A stretch of DNA of 64,000 nt, from NCBI GenBank assembly GCA_031263035.1, contig JAISGP010000151.1, positions 51,344-115,343 of the forward strand, in the 5' to 3' direction. The position numbers and the translations under genes are program-made. The notes beneath the pieces are model-generated. The model did not search any database and was not told where the DNA came from. It saw only the letters and a program-made list of their open reading frames with translations. The DNA comes from Lachnospiraceae bacterium. GTDB taxonomy: Bacteria > Bacillota > Clostridia > Lachnospirales > Lachnospiraceae. Positions 7,661 through 15,629 of the stretch are shown piece after piece. Numbering within the stretch: the stretch's first letter is position 1; each line of letters starts with the position of its first letter.

Positions 7661-9454
7661 ATGAGTTTCGGAAATTACCAAAATTTCCCCACACAAATTA
7701 ATGGGGAAGAAATTATCAGCGTAACGCAAGGTAAGAAAGCTATGCACTTATCTACCTTTCAAGGTATGTTGGATAGAAATGAATATTTGTATAATGAAGC
7801 AGAAAGCAGATACCATTTAGGTTTAATATCTGCATGGGGAATGCAGAGTAGGGAATCATATCCAATGATTGCTAAACTTTTGGAAAGAGGTTACGAACTT
7901 CTTGTTAAAGGTTTCTTTGGAGAATTCACTTATGATAAACCATTCTACAATCCGAAACAAGGTATGCATACAATTGCTTCCACCGTTTCGGAAGCAGGTG
8001 ATTATCCGGGAATTGATGAATCGGAATTTGATATAATATTATCTGAAAAGTGTTATCCCGGTGATATAATAGGTACCGATTTATACGGAGATGAAGAACA
8101 ATTACATGTTAGAAATTGTGAAGCATCTGAATTGAATGGAGAAGGTTGGAGAACGACTGTTGTTATAACCAGTCCGCAAGCTGGAAAATATTACAATCCT
8201 TCGTTGCTTGAAGCTAATATCAAATACTATAAAATAAACCATGCAGGGGTTGAATATACTACCCAATTTACAGGTGTAGATGCATTTGGTGGTTCACCAA
8301 CTGGTACGCTTAGAGCTAGATTTAAACTGGGTGGAATCAGAGGTGTAGAAGGTTTTGTAACAGGTTTTGCTGATGCAATTAATTCTGGGTTGGCAGCAGC
8401 TCAAAAAGATGATGAATCTGAAAAAGCGATGGAACAAATGCGACAGAAATACGCAAATGGTGATTCTTCAGCAGATACTGTAATTTTTGGAAATAAACAA
8501 GAATTTTTAAGAAATGATTTCTCTAATATGAGAGCAACATCATTGATGGAATTCTTGGTAGAGAGAACACTTGCTAAGAGAACAGCTACATCTCACTTAT
8601 GGCAGAAACAAGGTCAACTTAAATCGGCGAATGGTGCAATAGTATATTTGAATGAAGGAGTATGGCACCAGTTGAGACGAGGTAAAATTATTACTATCCC
8701 TAAATTCATGGGTATTACTAAATCTCATATAGCAGAAGCGGTAAATTATGTATTTAGAGGTAATCCAGATTTACCATGGGAAGAAAGAGAAATTACGATT
8801 GAAGGAGGTAAACTATTTGTGAATAATATGTTACTATTATTCCAAAATGAAGTACAACAACAATTCAGAATATTGAAAGAGAGCGGAATGCTTCAAGCAT
8901 TGTTCGGAAATAGTGGAATTTTAGGTGATAAACTTAAAAATTCATTTGTTGATGGTTCATCTTTGAATGAACTTGAGCTTAAATCTCTTTTGAAATTCAC
9001 AAGTGTTACTTTGATTGGAATAGCAGGTAAGGTTACAATTAATCATAATCCTGCGATGGATTACTTGAGTGGTAATCCGACCGACTTCAGAGGTCAATTC
9101 CAAGACGGATATGATTGGCCATCTCACTCTGGTATTATATGGGACGTAAGTGACCAACAATATTCCAATAATGAAAAAAATATTAGAGATGCAGTAACAC
9201 TTCAAGGGGATACTAAAATTAAAGGTAATTTGTATTTAGTTAGACCTGAAGAAGGAATGATTTATAAAGGTCAAGAAAATGGTCGTTGGAATAGAGGAAT
9301 GACCAAGAATATTATATCATCCAGTAGAGTTATTGGACAATCGTTCTGGGCATATAGTAGTTCGGCAAAATTGATTTTAAATCCTGATAGAGTGGTAATG
9401 ATTGAACTTTCAAAAGGTGCAAGAAGAGCAGGTTTGACACCGTATAATTATTAA
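7661..9454 (+). CDS. Major capsid protein (HK97-fold, crAss-like)
   Basis: This 597-aa protein is the likely capsid shell subunit. It follows the scaffold-like gene and has no membrane or catalytic motif. It shows Gly- and aromatic-rich beta segments expected of an HK97-fold shell protein, a long helix (residues about 240-320) and an ordered C-terminus (SSSRVIGQSFWAYSSSAKL). Size and position fit crAss-like major capsid proteins (about 500-600 aa). The codon pattern is regular and there are few rare features, as expected for a highly expressed gene. It is flanked by RNA structures: a potential pseudoknot before the start and a long GC-rich hairpin just after the stop, both suited to stabilising or setting off the capsid message. 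Confidence 0.75.
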   Translation: MSFGNYQNFPTQINGEEIISVTQGKKAMHLSTFQGMLDRNEYLYNEAESRYHLGLISAWGMQSRESYPMIAKLLERGYELLVKGFFGEFTYDKPFYNPKQGMHTIASTVSEAGDYPGIDESEFDIILSEKCYPGDIIGTDLYGDEEQLHVRNCEASELNGEGWRTTVVITSPQAGKYYNPSLLEANIKYYKINHAGVEYTTQFTGVDAFGGSPTGTLRARFKLGGIRGVEGFVTGFADAINSGLAAAQKDDESEKAMEQMRQKYANGDSSADTVIFGNKQEFLRNDFSNMRATSLMEFLVERTLAKRTATSHLWQKQGQLKSANGAIVYLNEGVWHQLRRGKIITIPKFMGITKSHIAEAVNYVFRGNPDLPWEEREITIEGGKLFVNNMLLLFQNEVQQQFRILKESGMLQALFGNSGILGDKLKNSFVDGSSLNELELKSLLKFTSVTLIGIAGKVTINHNPAMDYLSGNPTDFRGQFQDGYDWPSHSGIIWDVSDQQYSNNEKNIRDAVTLQGDTKIKGNLYLVRPEEGMIYKGQENGRWNRGMTKNIISSSRVIGQSFWAYSSSAKLILNPDRVVMIELSKGARRAGLTPYNY

Positions 9455-9462
9455 TAAAAATT

Positions 9463-9515
9463 GATTCTCACCCTCTCTGCTTCCCAATTCCCGCCATAAG
9501 GGAGGGTGGCGAATC
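9463..9515 (+). terminator. Long GC-rich hairpin after the capsid gene
   Basis: GATTC (9463-9467) pairs with GAATC (9511-9515) and CACCCTC (9469-9475) with GAGGGTG (9502-9508). The loop also holds TTCCC opposite GGGA. It is strikingly GC-rich for this genome. No T-run follows (the sequence continues as an A-run), so it is more likely an mRNA-stabilising or processing element, or a leaky terminator. Confidence 0.55.
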
Positions 9516-9550
9516 AAATATAAAAAAAACAAAACAAAATAAAACAAAAA

Positions 9551-10576
9551 ATGGCATTAAAAAAAAGAAACCCTAATGATTTTGATCCTATTGTCATTAA
9601 TGGTTGTTTGATTGAACCTAATACAATATATGAAATAGTACCCAAAGACCCTAATGTATCAAGTCCAGAAATATATAAAGATTTGATGTCAGTTAAAGAA
9701 AGGATGCCTGGAGTTTCAAATACAGTATCCTTATCACAAGAAAATACAGGTTTTTTTGCGGCAAGTATAATTTTCAATAAGGATGAAAGAATCAAAAACG
9801 ATTGGTCGGAAAGGGAAAAAAAAGCTGATGAATTATATAAAGTATTTGCAGAACCATTACGAATGTTCATAGCAGATATTGAACAAATTAGAGTACCTAC
9901 AAATGATGAATTTTTTGATAAAAATTATGATAGAGATGGTAAGAATTTGTTTTCCGTAACCATTGGAGAAGGGCAACAATTTAATACGGCTAATCCATTA
10001 TCCAGATTTCAATTATATATTGCCATAATCGAAGGAGAAGTTGCGATGAAAGGTAAGCGAGAGGATGATGAGAAAGAATTGGGATTAAAAGATGAAAATG
10101 ATATTTATCATAGTGATGCTCAATATTCTTATGTATCTATTATTAACCGAAAATCTAAAAAAGAACAAACTGCTAGTGAGGAAATGGAGAGTATTTATAG
10201 ATTTGGTGAATTATTGCGGAAAGATAAAGAATTGTTAGTTGGAATGTTACAATACATTGGAGTTCCTACGATGATTACAGCTACTGATCTTGAATTGAAT
10301 ACATCTTATAAAAAGAATATAGACGGTAACCGAGAAAAGATTAGAGCATTCTTAGATGTATTAGAAAGATTTGATAGATATGGTGAAACTTTCAGAAAGG
10401 AAATTAAACTCTTAGAAAGATTAAAAACTAAAAAAGGAAGAGAAGCTATTGTCAAAGACGGTTCTACATATTATATGGGGGATGTTCCATTAGGTTCAAA
10501 TCCAAAATCGGTTGTTGCAACGCTTATGAAAGATGATTCATTATTGCAGACTTTTTATAATAAAACAGAAGATTAA
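9551..10576 (+). CDS. Virion/head protein of unknown function
   Basis: A 341-aa soluble, charged, mainly helical protein directly behind the capsid gene. There is no signal peptide, membrane segment or recognisable catalytic motif. Proteins in this position in crAss-like phages are head auxiliary or connector-associated proteins, and I infer a structural role from place alone. The C-terminal third (GETFRKEIKLLERLKTKKGR) could form a coiled coil. It is followed after one base by the next gene, so the two are probably translationally coupled. The 30 nt before its ATG are nearly all A. Confidence 0.6.
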   Translation: MALKKRNPNDFDPIVINGCLIEPNTIYEIVPKDPNVSSPEIYKDLMSVKERMPGVSNTVSLSQENTGFFAASIIFNKDERIKNDWSEREKKADELYKVFAEPLRMFIADIEQIRVPTNDEFFDKNYDRDGKNLFSVTIGEGQQFNTANPLSRFQLYIAIIEGEVAMKGKREDDEKELGLKDENDIYHSDAQYSYVSIINRKSKKEQTASEEMESIYRFGELLRKDKELLVGMLQYIGVPTMITATDLELNTSYKKNIDGNREKIRAFLDVLERFDRYGETFRKEIKLLERLKTKKGREAIVKDGSTYYMGDVPLGSNPKSVVATLMKDDSLLQTFYNKTED

Positions 10577-10577
10577 A

Positions 10578-11243
10578 GTGAAAGTATCAGAAGCATATGA
10601 TAAATATTTGATTAAATCTGAGAAAAATTCAATAAATGATGGTCTGAGTACAGATAAGGGGAGATTTGTAGTATTATATAATGAATATCAAAATAGAGTT
10701 ATCGAATATATCTATGAGAAAAAAAATGAAGATGATATTCGGTATATTCAGACATTACTTGTAGAAAGTTATCCTATAAAATATAGTAATAAGAAAGAAG
10801 ATTCTTATTTATTCAAGTTACCTGAAAATTACTTTGATTTATCGACTGTATATGGAAATGGTTCTAAAAATTCATGTGTAAATCAGAAAATCGACTTATT
10901 CGAAATAAAAGATTTCGATAGGAATTATATATTATCGGATGAATTTACAAGTCCAAGTTTCGAGTATAGGGAAGCTCCTTATATAATTTCAGATAATAAT
11001 GTGAAAATTTTCACAAATGATTTTACTATTGATAGTATAATATTAAGTTACTATCGTTATCCATTACAAGTTCGACTTTTAGATTCTAATAATCCTGAAT
11101 CAGATTTTGATGATACTTTTGACTTAGACTTTGACGATAAGGTTATAGATAGGATTATATCAGCATCTGTTGGCGGGTTCGACCTTAACAATAATTCAGA
11201 AAGGTGGCAATTAAATAATCTTTCGGCTAAAACAGAATTATAA
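10578..11243 (+). CDS. Connector/ring protein candidate
   Basis: A 221-aa protein read from GTG at 10578, one base after the preceding stop. An upstream in-frame ATG (10533) would overlap the previous gene by 44 nt and adds a sequence unlike the rest, so I reject it. The protein resembles a conserved crAss-like virion protein: an N-terminal helix (VSEAYDKYLIKSEKNS), SxDKGRF, a KLPENYFDLS segment, FEYREAPY, and a late SYYRYP motif. By position between head and tail genes it probably forms part of the portal-proximal ring stack. I am fairly sure it is structural and less sure of the exact ring. Confidence 0.6.
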   Translation: MKVSEAYDKYLIKSEKNSINDGLSTDKGRFVVLYNEYQNRVIEYIYEKKNEDDIRYIQTLLVESYPIKYSNKKEDSYLFKLPENYFDLSTVYGNGSKNSCVNQKIDLFEIKDFDRNYILSDEFTSPSFEYREAPYIISDNNVKIFTNDFTIDSIILSYYRYPLQVRLLDSNNPESDFDDTFDLDFDDKVIDRIISASVGGFDLNNNSERWQLNNLSAKTEL

Positions 11244-11274
11244 TAATAACAATAAATAAATAAATTTTTAAATT

Positions 11275-13227
11275 ATGGCATTACATTCAAGCGATAACCG
11301 CCATCTTGGAGTTTCACCATTTGGTTCAGTAATGACTGATGGGTATTCTTTGGATTTGGGTTTGGATCAAGCTGGTATCTTTTCTAAGTCTGCACGTAAA
11401 ACTACTCAAAAGGGTCTTAAAGCACTATCTACATTTGAAGGAATTGATAAAGCTTTTGAAAAAATAGCAATTTTATACGGAAGTAAGAAAACTAATAGTA
11501 GAACAGGTTCTGATAAGAGTTCAAGAACTGTTGATTTTGCTTTAAATCAAATCAAACATGTAGGTATTTCACATCCTAAACAAAAAGAACAGAAAGTTGA
11601 TTATTGGAGAGTAGGATGGGATGGCGTACATGATGAAACATCTTTAAAATTTACAAAAGGTCAGACTGTTGAATTGTCGATGACACTTGGTGGAACACCA
11701 GTTGGATTTTTTAATTCTTCTCCATTTTATACAGTTAAGGTACCGATTAGTATCCCCAATGAGGATGGTTTTGGACCATGTGGTGAATTAGGAGGTTTGT
11801 GTGACCCTGTTGATTGTAGAGAACATACTCTGAAATTGGTAAAAGACCTTAATGATACTGTATTACCAAGTATTGGGTCATTAGGTCCATATTTGGAAGC
11901 ATGGCCTATATTTAGTGAACCTGATAATTCGGGTAAGAAAATAGTATATAAGCAATGGTGTTTAGATTATTGTGGTTTCGGTGGTACACATGAATTATCT
12001 GCCGTTTCAGCACAATATCCGGGAGTTAAAATAGCAAGAGATACTATGAGTGGTAGATTCTCACTATTCGCACCTGAAGATTATACACCAGCACCGTTTA
12101 AACAAACACACGCTTCCATTTTGAAAGGATGTGAAGATTGTCCAGCAGGTTATGATACGATTGACGGAGGTTTTGTTTACGCAATTGCTTTGGAAGATGA
12201 TGGTGAAGATAAAACATCAGTAGTAAGTGGGTTGCCAAATGCAGTAGCAAGTTCGGTAATTAAAACTGGGCAAGATTATGGCGTAGGACACTATATAGTA
12301 GTTTTGTCTAAAAAACTAAAAGCTGAAGATGAAAAAACATTTGTTACAGCAAATCCTACCGCTACATTATTGGCAGTTGGAACTAAAGATGCTTTTTGTA
12401 AAAATGCTGATATTGTAGAAACAGCATGGGTTGAATGTTCTCAATGTTCTGCTACTGAAGCTACTTATAGAATTCTAATTCCAGATGATTGTAAAGGTTC
12501 GCGATTGGAAGAACTAAAAGAAGCATACCCTGATTTAACTATTACTCAAGTATCATCACAGAATTGCGTATCCTTATTTGAAACTAAGGTTATGACTGAC
12601 TTTAGTTGTGTAGAAGGATGTAGTCCCGCTATTATAGAACAAGTATTTAAATCAGAAGCACCTAAACCTTTTGGAGTTAATAGATACTGGTTTCCAGCAC
12701 CATCTGCTAAATCTGAGGCAAAAGATGTTAAGTGTGGATTTGAAATTAAAGCGAAACCTGTTATACTAAGTGCATCTGAATGTACAATTGAAGATTTACC
12801 ATTCATTGCAACTTCCATTAGAATAGTATCTCTTGCAGGTGGTTATCCAATGGATTATTCTTTGAATAACATGATACCAGAAGGTCAATGGTCTATATTG
12901 CAATTGGAAAGAGCTCAAGATTTGGATAATTTAGGTGGAAATCTGAGAGGATGGGAACAAAGAGGAACGTTCTATTTCAGAAATGAAAAACCTTGGAAAA
13001 CGGTTGTCGAGAGAGAACTTACTGGTACTCAAACCAAACTTGATAACTTAACCCAATATTCAGATTTGTTTGTAACTGTGGAAGGTTCAAATAAGGCTGG
13101 TATAAATGATAAGGAGTACACTTATATTACATATCATATCTTAGTACCTTATGGTAGAACCTCAGATTTGGAAAAAGTATTCCAAAATCTTGCAGGAGCA
13201 GCTGGATTACCTTTTGAGGTAAAATAA
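11275..13227 (+). CDS. Large Cys-rich virion structural protein
   Basis: A 650-aa protein with many Cys, some in CxxC or CxxxC pairs (LCDPVDC, CEDC, CSQC, SCVEGC). It has beta-rich segments, an internal FxLF-APEDY motif, and a C-terminal YLIxVPYGR-like end. No signal peptide or membrane segment is present. It is the last gene of the capsid operon and ends at a terminator. I regard it as a structural (head-decorating or tail) protein, but I do not recognise a named family. The paired Cys could bind metal or form disulphides in the mature particle. Two segments (SRLEELKEAYPDLTITQ and DLEKVFQNLAGAAG) look alike as alpha/beta units and may be repeats. Confidence 0.6.
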   Translation: MALHSSDNRHLGVSPFGSVMTDGYSLDLGLDQAGIFSKSARKTTQKGLKALSTFEGIDKAFEKIAILYGSKKTNSRTGSDKSSRTVDFALNQIKHVGISHPKQKEQKVDYWRVGWDGVHDETSLKFTKGQTVELSMTLGGTPVGFFNSSPFYTVKVPISIPNEDGFGPCGELGGLCDPVDCREHTLKLVKDLNDTVLPSIGSLGPYLEAWPIFSEPDNSGKKIVYKQWCLDYCGFGGTHELSAVSAQYPGVKIARDTMSGRFSLFAPEDYTPAPFKQTHASILKGCEDCPAGYDTIDGGFVYAIALEDDGEDKTSVVSGLPNAVASSVIKTGQDYGVGHYIVVLSKKLKAEDEKTFVTANPTATLLAVGTKDAFCKNADIVETAWVECSQCSATEATYRILIPDDCKGSRLEELKEAYPDLTITQVSSQNCVSLFETKVMTDFSCVEGCSPAIIEQVFKSEAPKPFGVNRYWFPAPSAKSEAKDVKCGFEIKAKPVILSASECTIEDLPFIATSIRIVSLAGGYPMDYSLNNMIPEGQWSILQLERAQDLDNLGGNLRGWEQRGTFYFRNEKPWKTVVERELTGTQTKLDNLTQYSDLFVTVEGSNKAGINDKEYTYITYHILVPYGRTSDLEKVFQNLAGAAGLPFEVK

Positions 13228-13251
13228 TAATACGAATATATATTAATTTAA

Positions 13252-13283
13252 AAATAAGGACGGTAGAAGTGCTGTCCTTATTT
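13252..13283 (+). terminator. Terminator after the capsid operon
   Basis: AAATAAGGAC (13252-13261) pairs perfectly with GTCCTTATTT (13274-13283) across a 12-base loop. The end is T-rich and runs into TAATATT. It separates the capsid operon from the small membrane-protein gene. Confidence 0.7.
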
Positions 13284-13306
13284 AATATTATAATATTTTG
13301 ATAGAT

Positions 13307-13903
13307 ATGGATTTTTTGAAAAATTATAAAAATTATATTATTATTTTCATTTTGCTATTTATTTTATTGATATATGAAATTGGAGTAGGATATGGTAGTA
13401 ATTCAGAGAAGAATAAAACTATTGATAATCAGGTTAAAGTATTAGTTTTAAAAAATAAAATAACACAAAAACAGGTTGACAGTATAAAATCTTTGCAACC
13501 TAAGATTATCGAAGAAAAAGTAAAATTTATCAAGACTGAAAAAATAATAAAAGATTCTATTAAAAAAATAGTAATAGAAAAACCAAAGGATTCGGCGTGT
13601 AATTATTTATATATAAAGTCATCTAAAAAAATAAATTTATTGGAAGAACAGATTAGCATAAAAGATAGTATTGAAAAAGCGTCCGATAAATTGATATATA
13701 TGAAAGATTTAATTATAACTAAACAAGATAGTATAATAGTAAATAAGGATTTGCAGATTAATTTGATTAGTTCTAAAAAAGTTAAAATAAAGAGATTCGG
13801 AATAGGTTTGCAGGTAGGATATGGTGTTCAAATTAAAAATAGTAGAATAGAACATAAACCTTATATTGGCATTGGTGCAAGTTATAATATTTTTAATTTT
13901 TAA
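13307..13903 (+). CDS. Membrane-anchored coiled-coil protein, spanin-like
   Basis: A 198-aa protein taken from ATG 13307; the upstream TTG at 13298 only adds three residues. Residues 11-26 are a membrane segment (IIIFILLFILLIYEIG). A long Lys/Ile/Glu helix follows (residues 35-160). The C-terminus is short, beta-like and Gly-rich (FGIGLQVGYG...YIGIGASYNIF). One inner-membrane helix plus a periplasmic coiled coil fits an Rz-type spanin, and the end recalls outer-membrane strands, so it might bridge the envelope. It stands alone between a terminator and the fibre-cluster promoter. A second spanin-like gene lies at 20408. The role is inferred from shape. Confidence 0.55.
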   Translation: MDFLKNYKNYIIIFILLFILLIYEIGVGYGSNSEKNKTIDNQVKVLVLKNKITQKQVDSIKSLQPKIIEEKVKFIKTEKIIKDSIKKIVIEKPKDSACNYLYIKSSKKINLLEEQISIKDSIEKASDKLIYMKDLIITKQDSIIVNKDLQINLISSKKVKIKRFGIGLQVGYGVQIKNSRIEHKPYIGIGASYNIFNF

Positions 13904-13951
13904 TTTAAAAATCAACACATTTGTACTATTAATATACTTTATATAAATTTG
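13900..13951 (+). promoter_or_regulatory. Late promoter of the fibre-lysis operon
   Basis: TTAATTTAAAAATCAA then CACATTTG (-33 at 13920-13923), 20 bp, TAAATTTG (13944-13951). It differs from the 6331 element by one base in the 24-bp upstream part. The ATG at 13959 is 7 nt downstream. Confidence 0.8.
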
Positions 13952-13958
13952 CGAAACA

Positions 13959-14516
13959 ATGATAGTTCATCCTATAAATATAGACTTTCAGATATATGAT
14001 TCACATGATCCTAAAGTATTTATAGTATTAGATACTTCAGTATGGGGTCATATTTCTAAAAAAAATGCAATTATAGAAATAACATTACCCGGTGAAAAGA
14101 AGTGTGTGACACATTATTTCAACAAAACTGCTGTAAACGTATTTAATGCTAAAAATCTATACTTACAGTGTCAAGATTGCGGAGATTGTGATGAATGTAA
14201 TATGTTAGATTTACCTGATGGTATTTATAACATTACGATTAAAGGTTCACCTGATTCTTTTAATAAAACCAGAAAGTATCTGAGAACAACTAAAGCACAA
14301 TTGGAACTGGATAAAAAATACATCAAACTGGGTATTTCGGATTTTGATAATGATAAAGATATAAAAAAACAGATAGATGAATTAAATAGAATACAGTTAT
14401 TATTGAAATCTGCGGAGGCTAATGTTCGTTATGATAATACAGAAAAAGCGTCTGAATTACTTTCTAAAGTACAAAAGTATTTAGAAAAAAACGGTAAATG
14501 TAAAAACTGCATATAG
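13959..14516 (+). CDS. Conserved fibre-cluster structural protein
   Basis: A 185-aa protein. The N-terminal half is a beta sandwich-like domain (VHPINIDFQIYDSHDPKVFIV in part) with a Cys cluster CQDCGDCDEC at residues 68-77. The C-terminal half is helical (KAQLELDKKYIKL and AEANVRYDNTEKASELLSKVQKYL) and ends in CKNC. This two-part plan occurs in proteins that open fibre or appendage clusters of Bacteroidota phages. It may join fibres to the head or tail. It is first in an operon of closely spaced genes and ends with TAG. Confidence 0.6.
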   Translation: MIVHPINIDFQIYDSHDPKVFIVLDTSVWGHISKKNAIIEITLPGEKKCVTHYFNKTAVNVFNAKNLYLQCQDCGDCDECNMLDLPDGIYNITIKGSPDSFNKTRKYLRTTKAQLELDKKYIKLGISDFDNDKDIKKQIDELNRIQLLLKSAEANVRYDNTEKASELLSKVQKYLEKNGKCKNCI

Positions 14517-14523
14517 AAATAAG

Positions 14524-14760
14524 ATGAGTACGCAAAGTATAAAATTTTTAAATGTAAAAGATACTTTAGATGAAATAGATGAATTTTATATATGTGAAGC
14601 AGATAAGCTGATATATAAAGAAGATTATGATTTGGGTGTAGGTGCAGACATTAATAAATTTGCTTTAATTCAGAATATAGATAGAATATTAATAGAAGAA
14701 TGTTTAGATATTGATTATCATAAATTTCTTGAAAAAATCAACTTAACGCTTAATATATAA
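14524..14760 (+). CDS. Small hypothetical protein in fibre cluster
   Basis: A 78-aa acidic helical protein 7 nt behind the previous gene and 3 nt before the next. It has no membrane segment or motif that I recognise. Tight spacing suggests co-translation with the fibre genes. It could be a small adaptor or assembly factor. Confidence 0.55.
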   Translation: MSTQSIKFLNVKDTLDEIDEFYICEADKLIYKEDYDLGVGADINKFALIQNIDRILIEECLDIDYHKFLEKINLTLNI

Positions 14761-14763
14761 AAT

Positions 14764-15222
14764 ATGGGATGTGGGTGTAGAGATAATAAAATATCTAATA
14801 ATTGTTTTCCCAAAGTAAATTCAACATGTGTTAAATACGATGGTTATTTGCCTGATTATAGTAAATTAGAAGAGGGTTGCACAAGTATAGAGGAAACAAC
14901 AACAGAACTTTATAAAAAACAGAGTGAAATATTAGAATCACTGGATTTATCTGAATTAGGTAAGAATTGTATAAATTATGCTACTTATAAAGATAAAGAT
15001 AATAAGCTTACTGTAAAAGGAGCATTTAGAGCATTAGAAGATAAACTTTGTGAAAAATCTAATAGCAATGGTAACTCTTCAACTTTTGATTTAAGTAAAT
15101 ATGACTTTAAATGTTTAACAGATTCTTGTAATAATACAATAGATAGTCAAACAAAATTAATACAAGCTTTGATTGATAAAGTATGTGAACTTGAGGTAAG
15201 ATTAAATTCAAAAAATATATAA
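14764..15222 (+). CDS. Fibre-adaptor protein with Cys-rich N-terminus
   Basis: A 152-aa protein beginning MGCGCRDN, with the segment CVKYDGYLPDYSKLEEGCTS near residues 22-41. The end of the chain (FDFKCLTDSC...LIQALIDKVCELEVRL, described in parts) is a helical or oligomerising tail. The CV-hydrophobic segment followed by a helix recurs in the next two genes, so all three probably share a docking fold. The likely role is a base or adaptor for head or tail fibres. Its stop overlaps the next start by one base (TAATG). Confidence 0.6.
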   Translation: MGCGCRDNKISNNCFPKVNSTCVKYDGYLPDYSKLEEGCTSIEETTTELYKKQSEILESLDLSELGKNCINYATYKDKDNKLTVKGAFRALEDKLCEKSNSNGNSSTFDLSKYDFKCLTDSCNNTIDSQTKLIQALIDKVCELEVRLNSKNI

Positions 15223-15626
15223 TGTGTAAAGATTGTCAACAAGTTAATATACCTCAGGTAGATAATACTAATCCACCGTGTGGTCAATATATGAATGATT
15301 TTTGTGTAGTTATAACAAAATCGCATAACGCATTAGGTTTGACCGATGGTGTAAGTTTAATGGAGTATATCGATAAACTTGAAAGTAGGATTCAATTGCA
15401 ATCACGTAGATTGAACGAATTGGAAAATAAGTTAAAAGTAGCAATGTCAGATGCTAAATCGGCATTAATAAACGGTTCTGAGAATTCAGATGACCTTATA
15501 ACGTTGACTAATAAGTTAAATAAGAACATTACGGATACTGAGGCTAATAGTCAAAAAATAGAATTTATATCTAAGAAACAAGATATATTAAGTAAAAGTA
15601 TAGTACCATTAAGAAAAAGAATATAA
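15222..15626 (+). CDS. Short fibre/coiled-coil protein
   Basis: A 134-aa protein starting MCKDCQQ with a DFCVVITKSHNAL segment, the counterpart of the CV segments in the neighbouring genes. A long coiled coil follows (residues 45-120; LESRIQLQSRRLNELENKL). It looks like a trimeric stalk with an N-terminal docking head. It overlaps the preceding gene by one base and lies 3 nt before the large fibre gene. Confidence 0.6.
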   Translation: MCKDCQQVNIPQVDNTNPPCGQYMNDFCVVITKSHNALGLTDGVSLMEYIDKLESRIQLQSRRLNELENKLKVAMSDAKSALINGSENSDDLITLTNKLNKNITDTEANSQKIEFISKKQDILSKSIVPLRKRI

Positions 15627-15629
15627 AAA

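Noticed and set aside
10533..10577. ATG 10533 as start of the connector protein
   Set aside because: It overlaps the previous gene by 44 nt; GTG at 10578, directly after the stop, gives the expected N-terminus.
13243..13300. A further palindrome-type promoter before the spanin-like gene
   Set aside because: Only half of the palindrome is present, the -33 TTTG is missing and the distances do not fit; the sequence is mainly a terminator.
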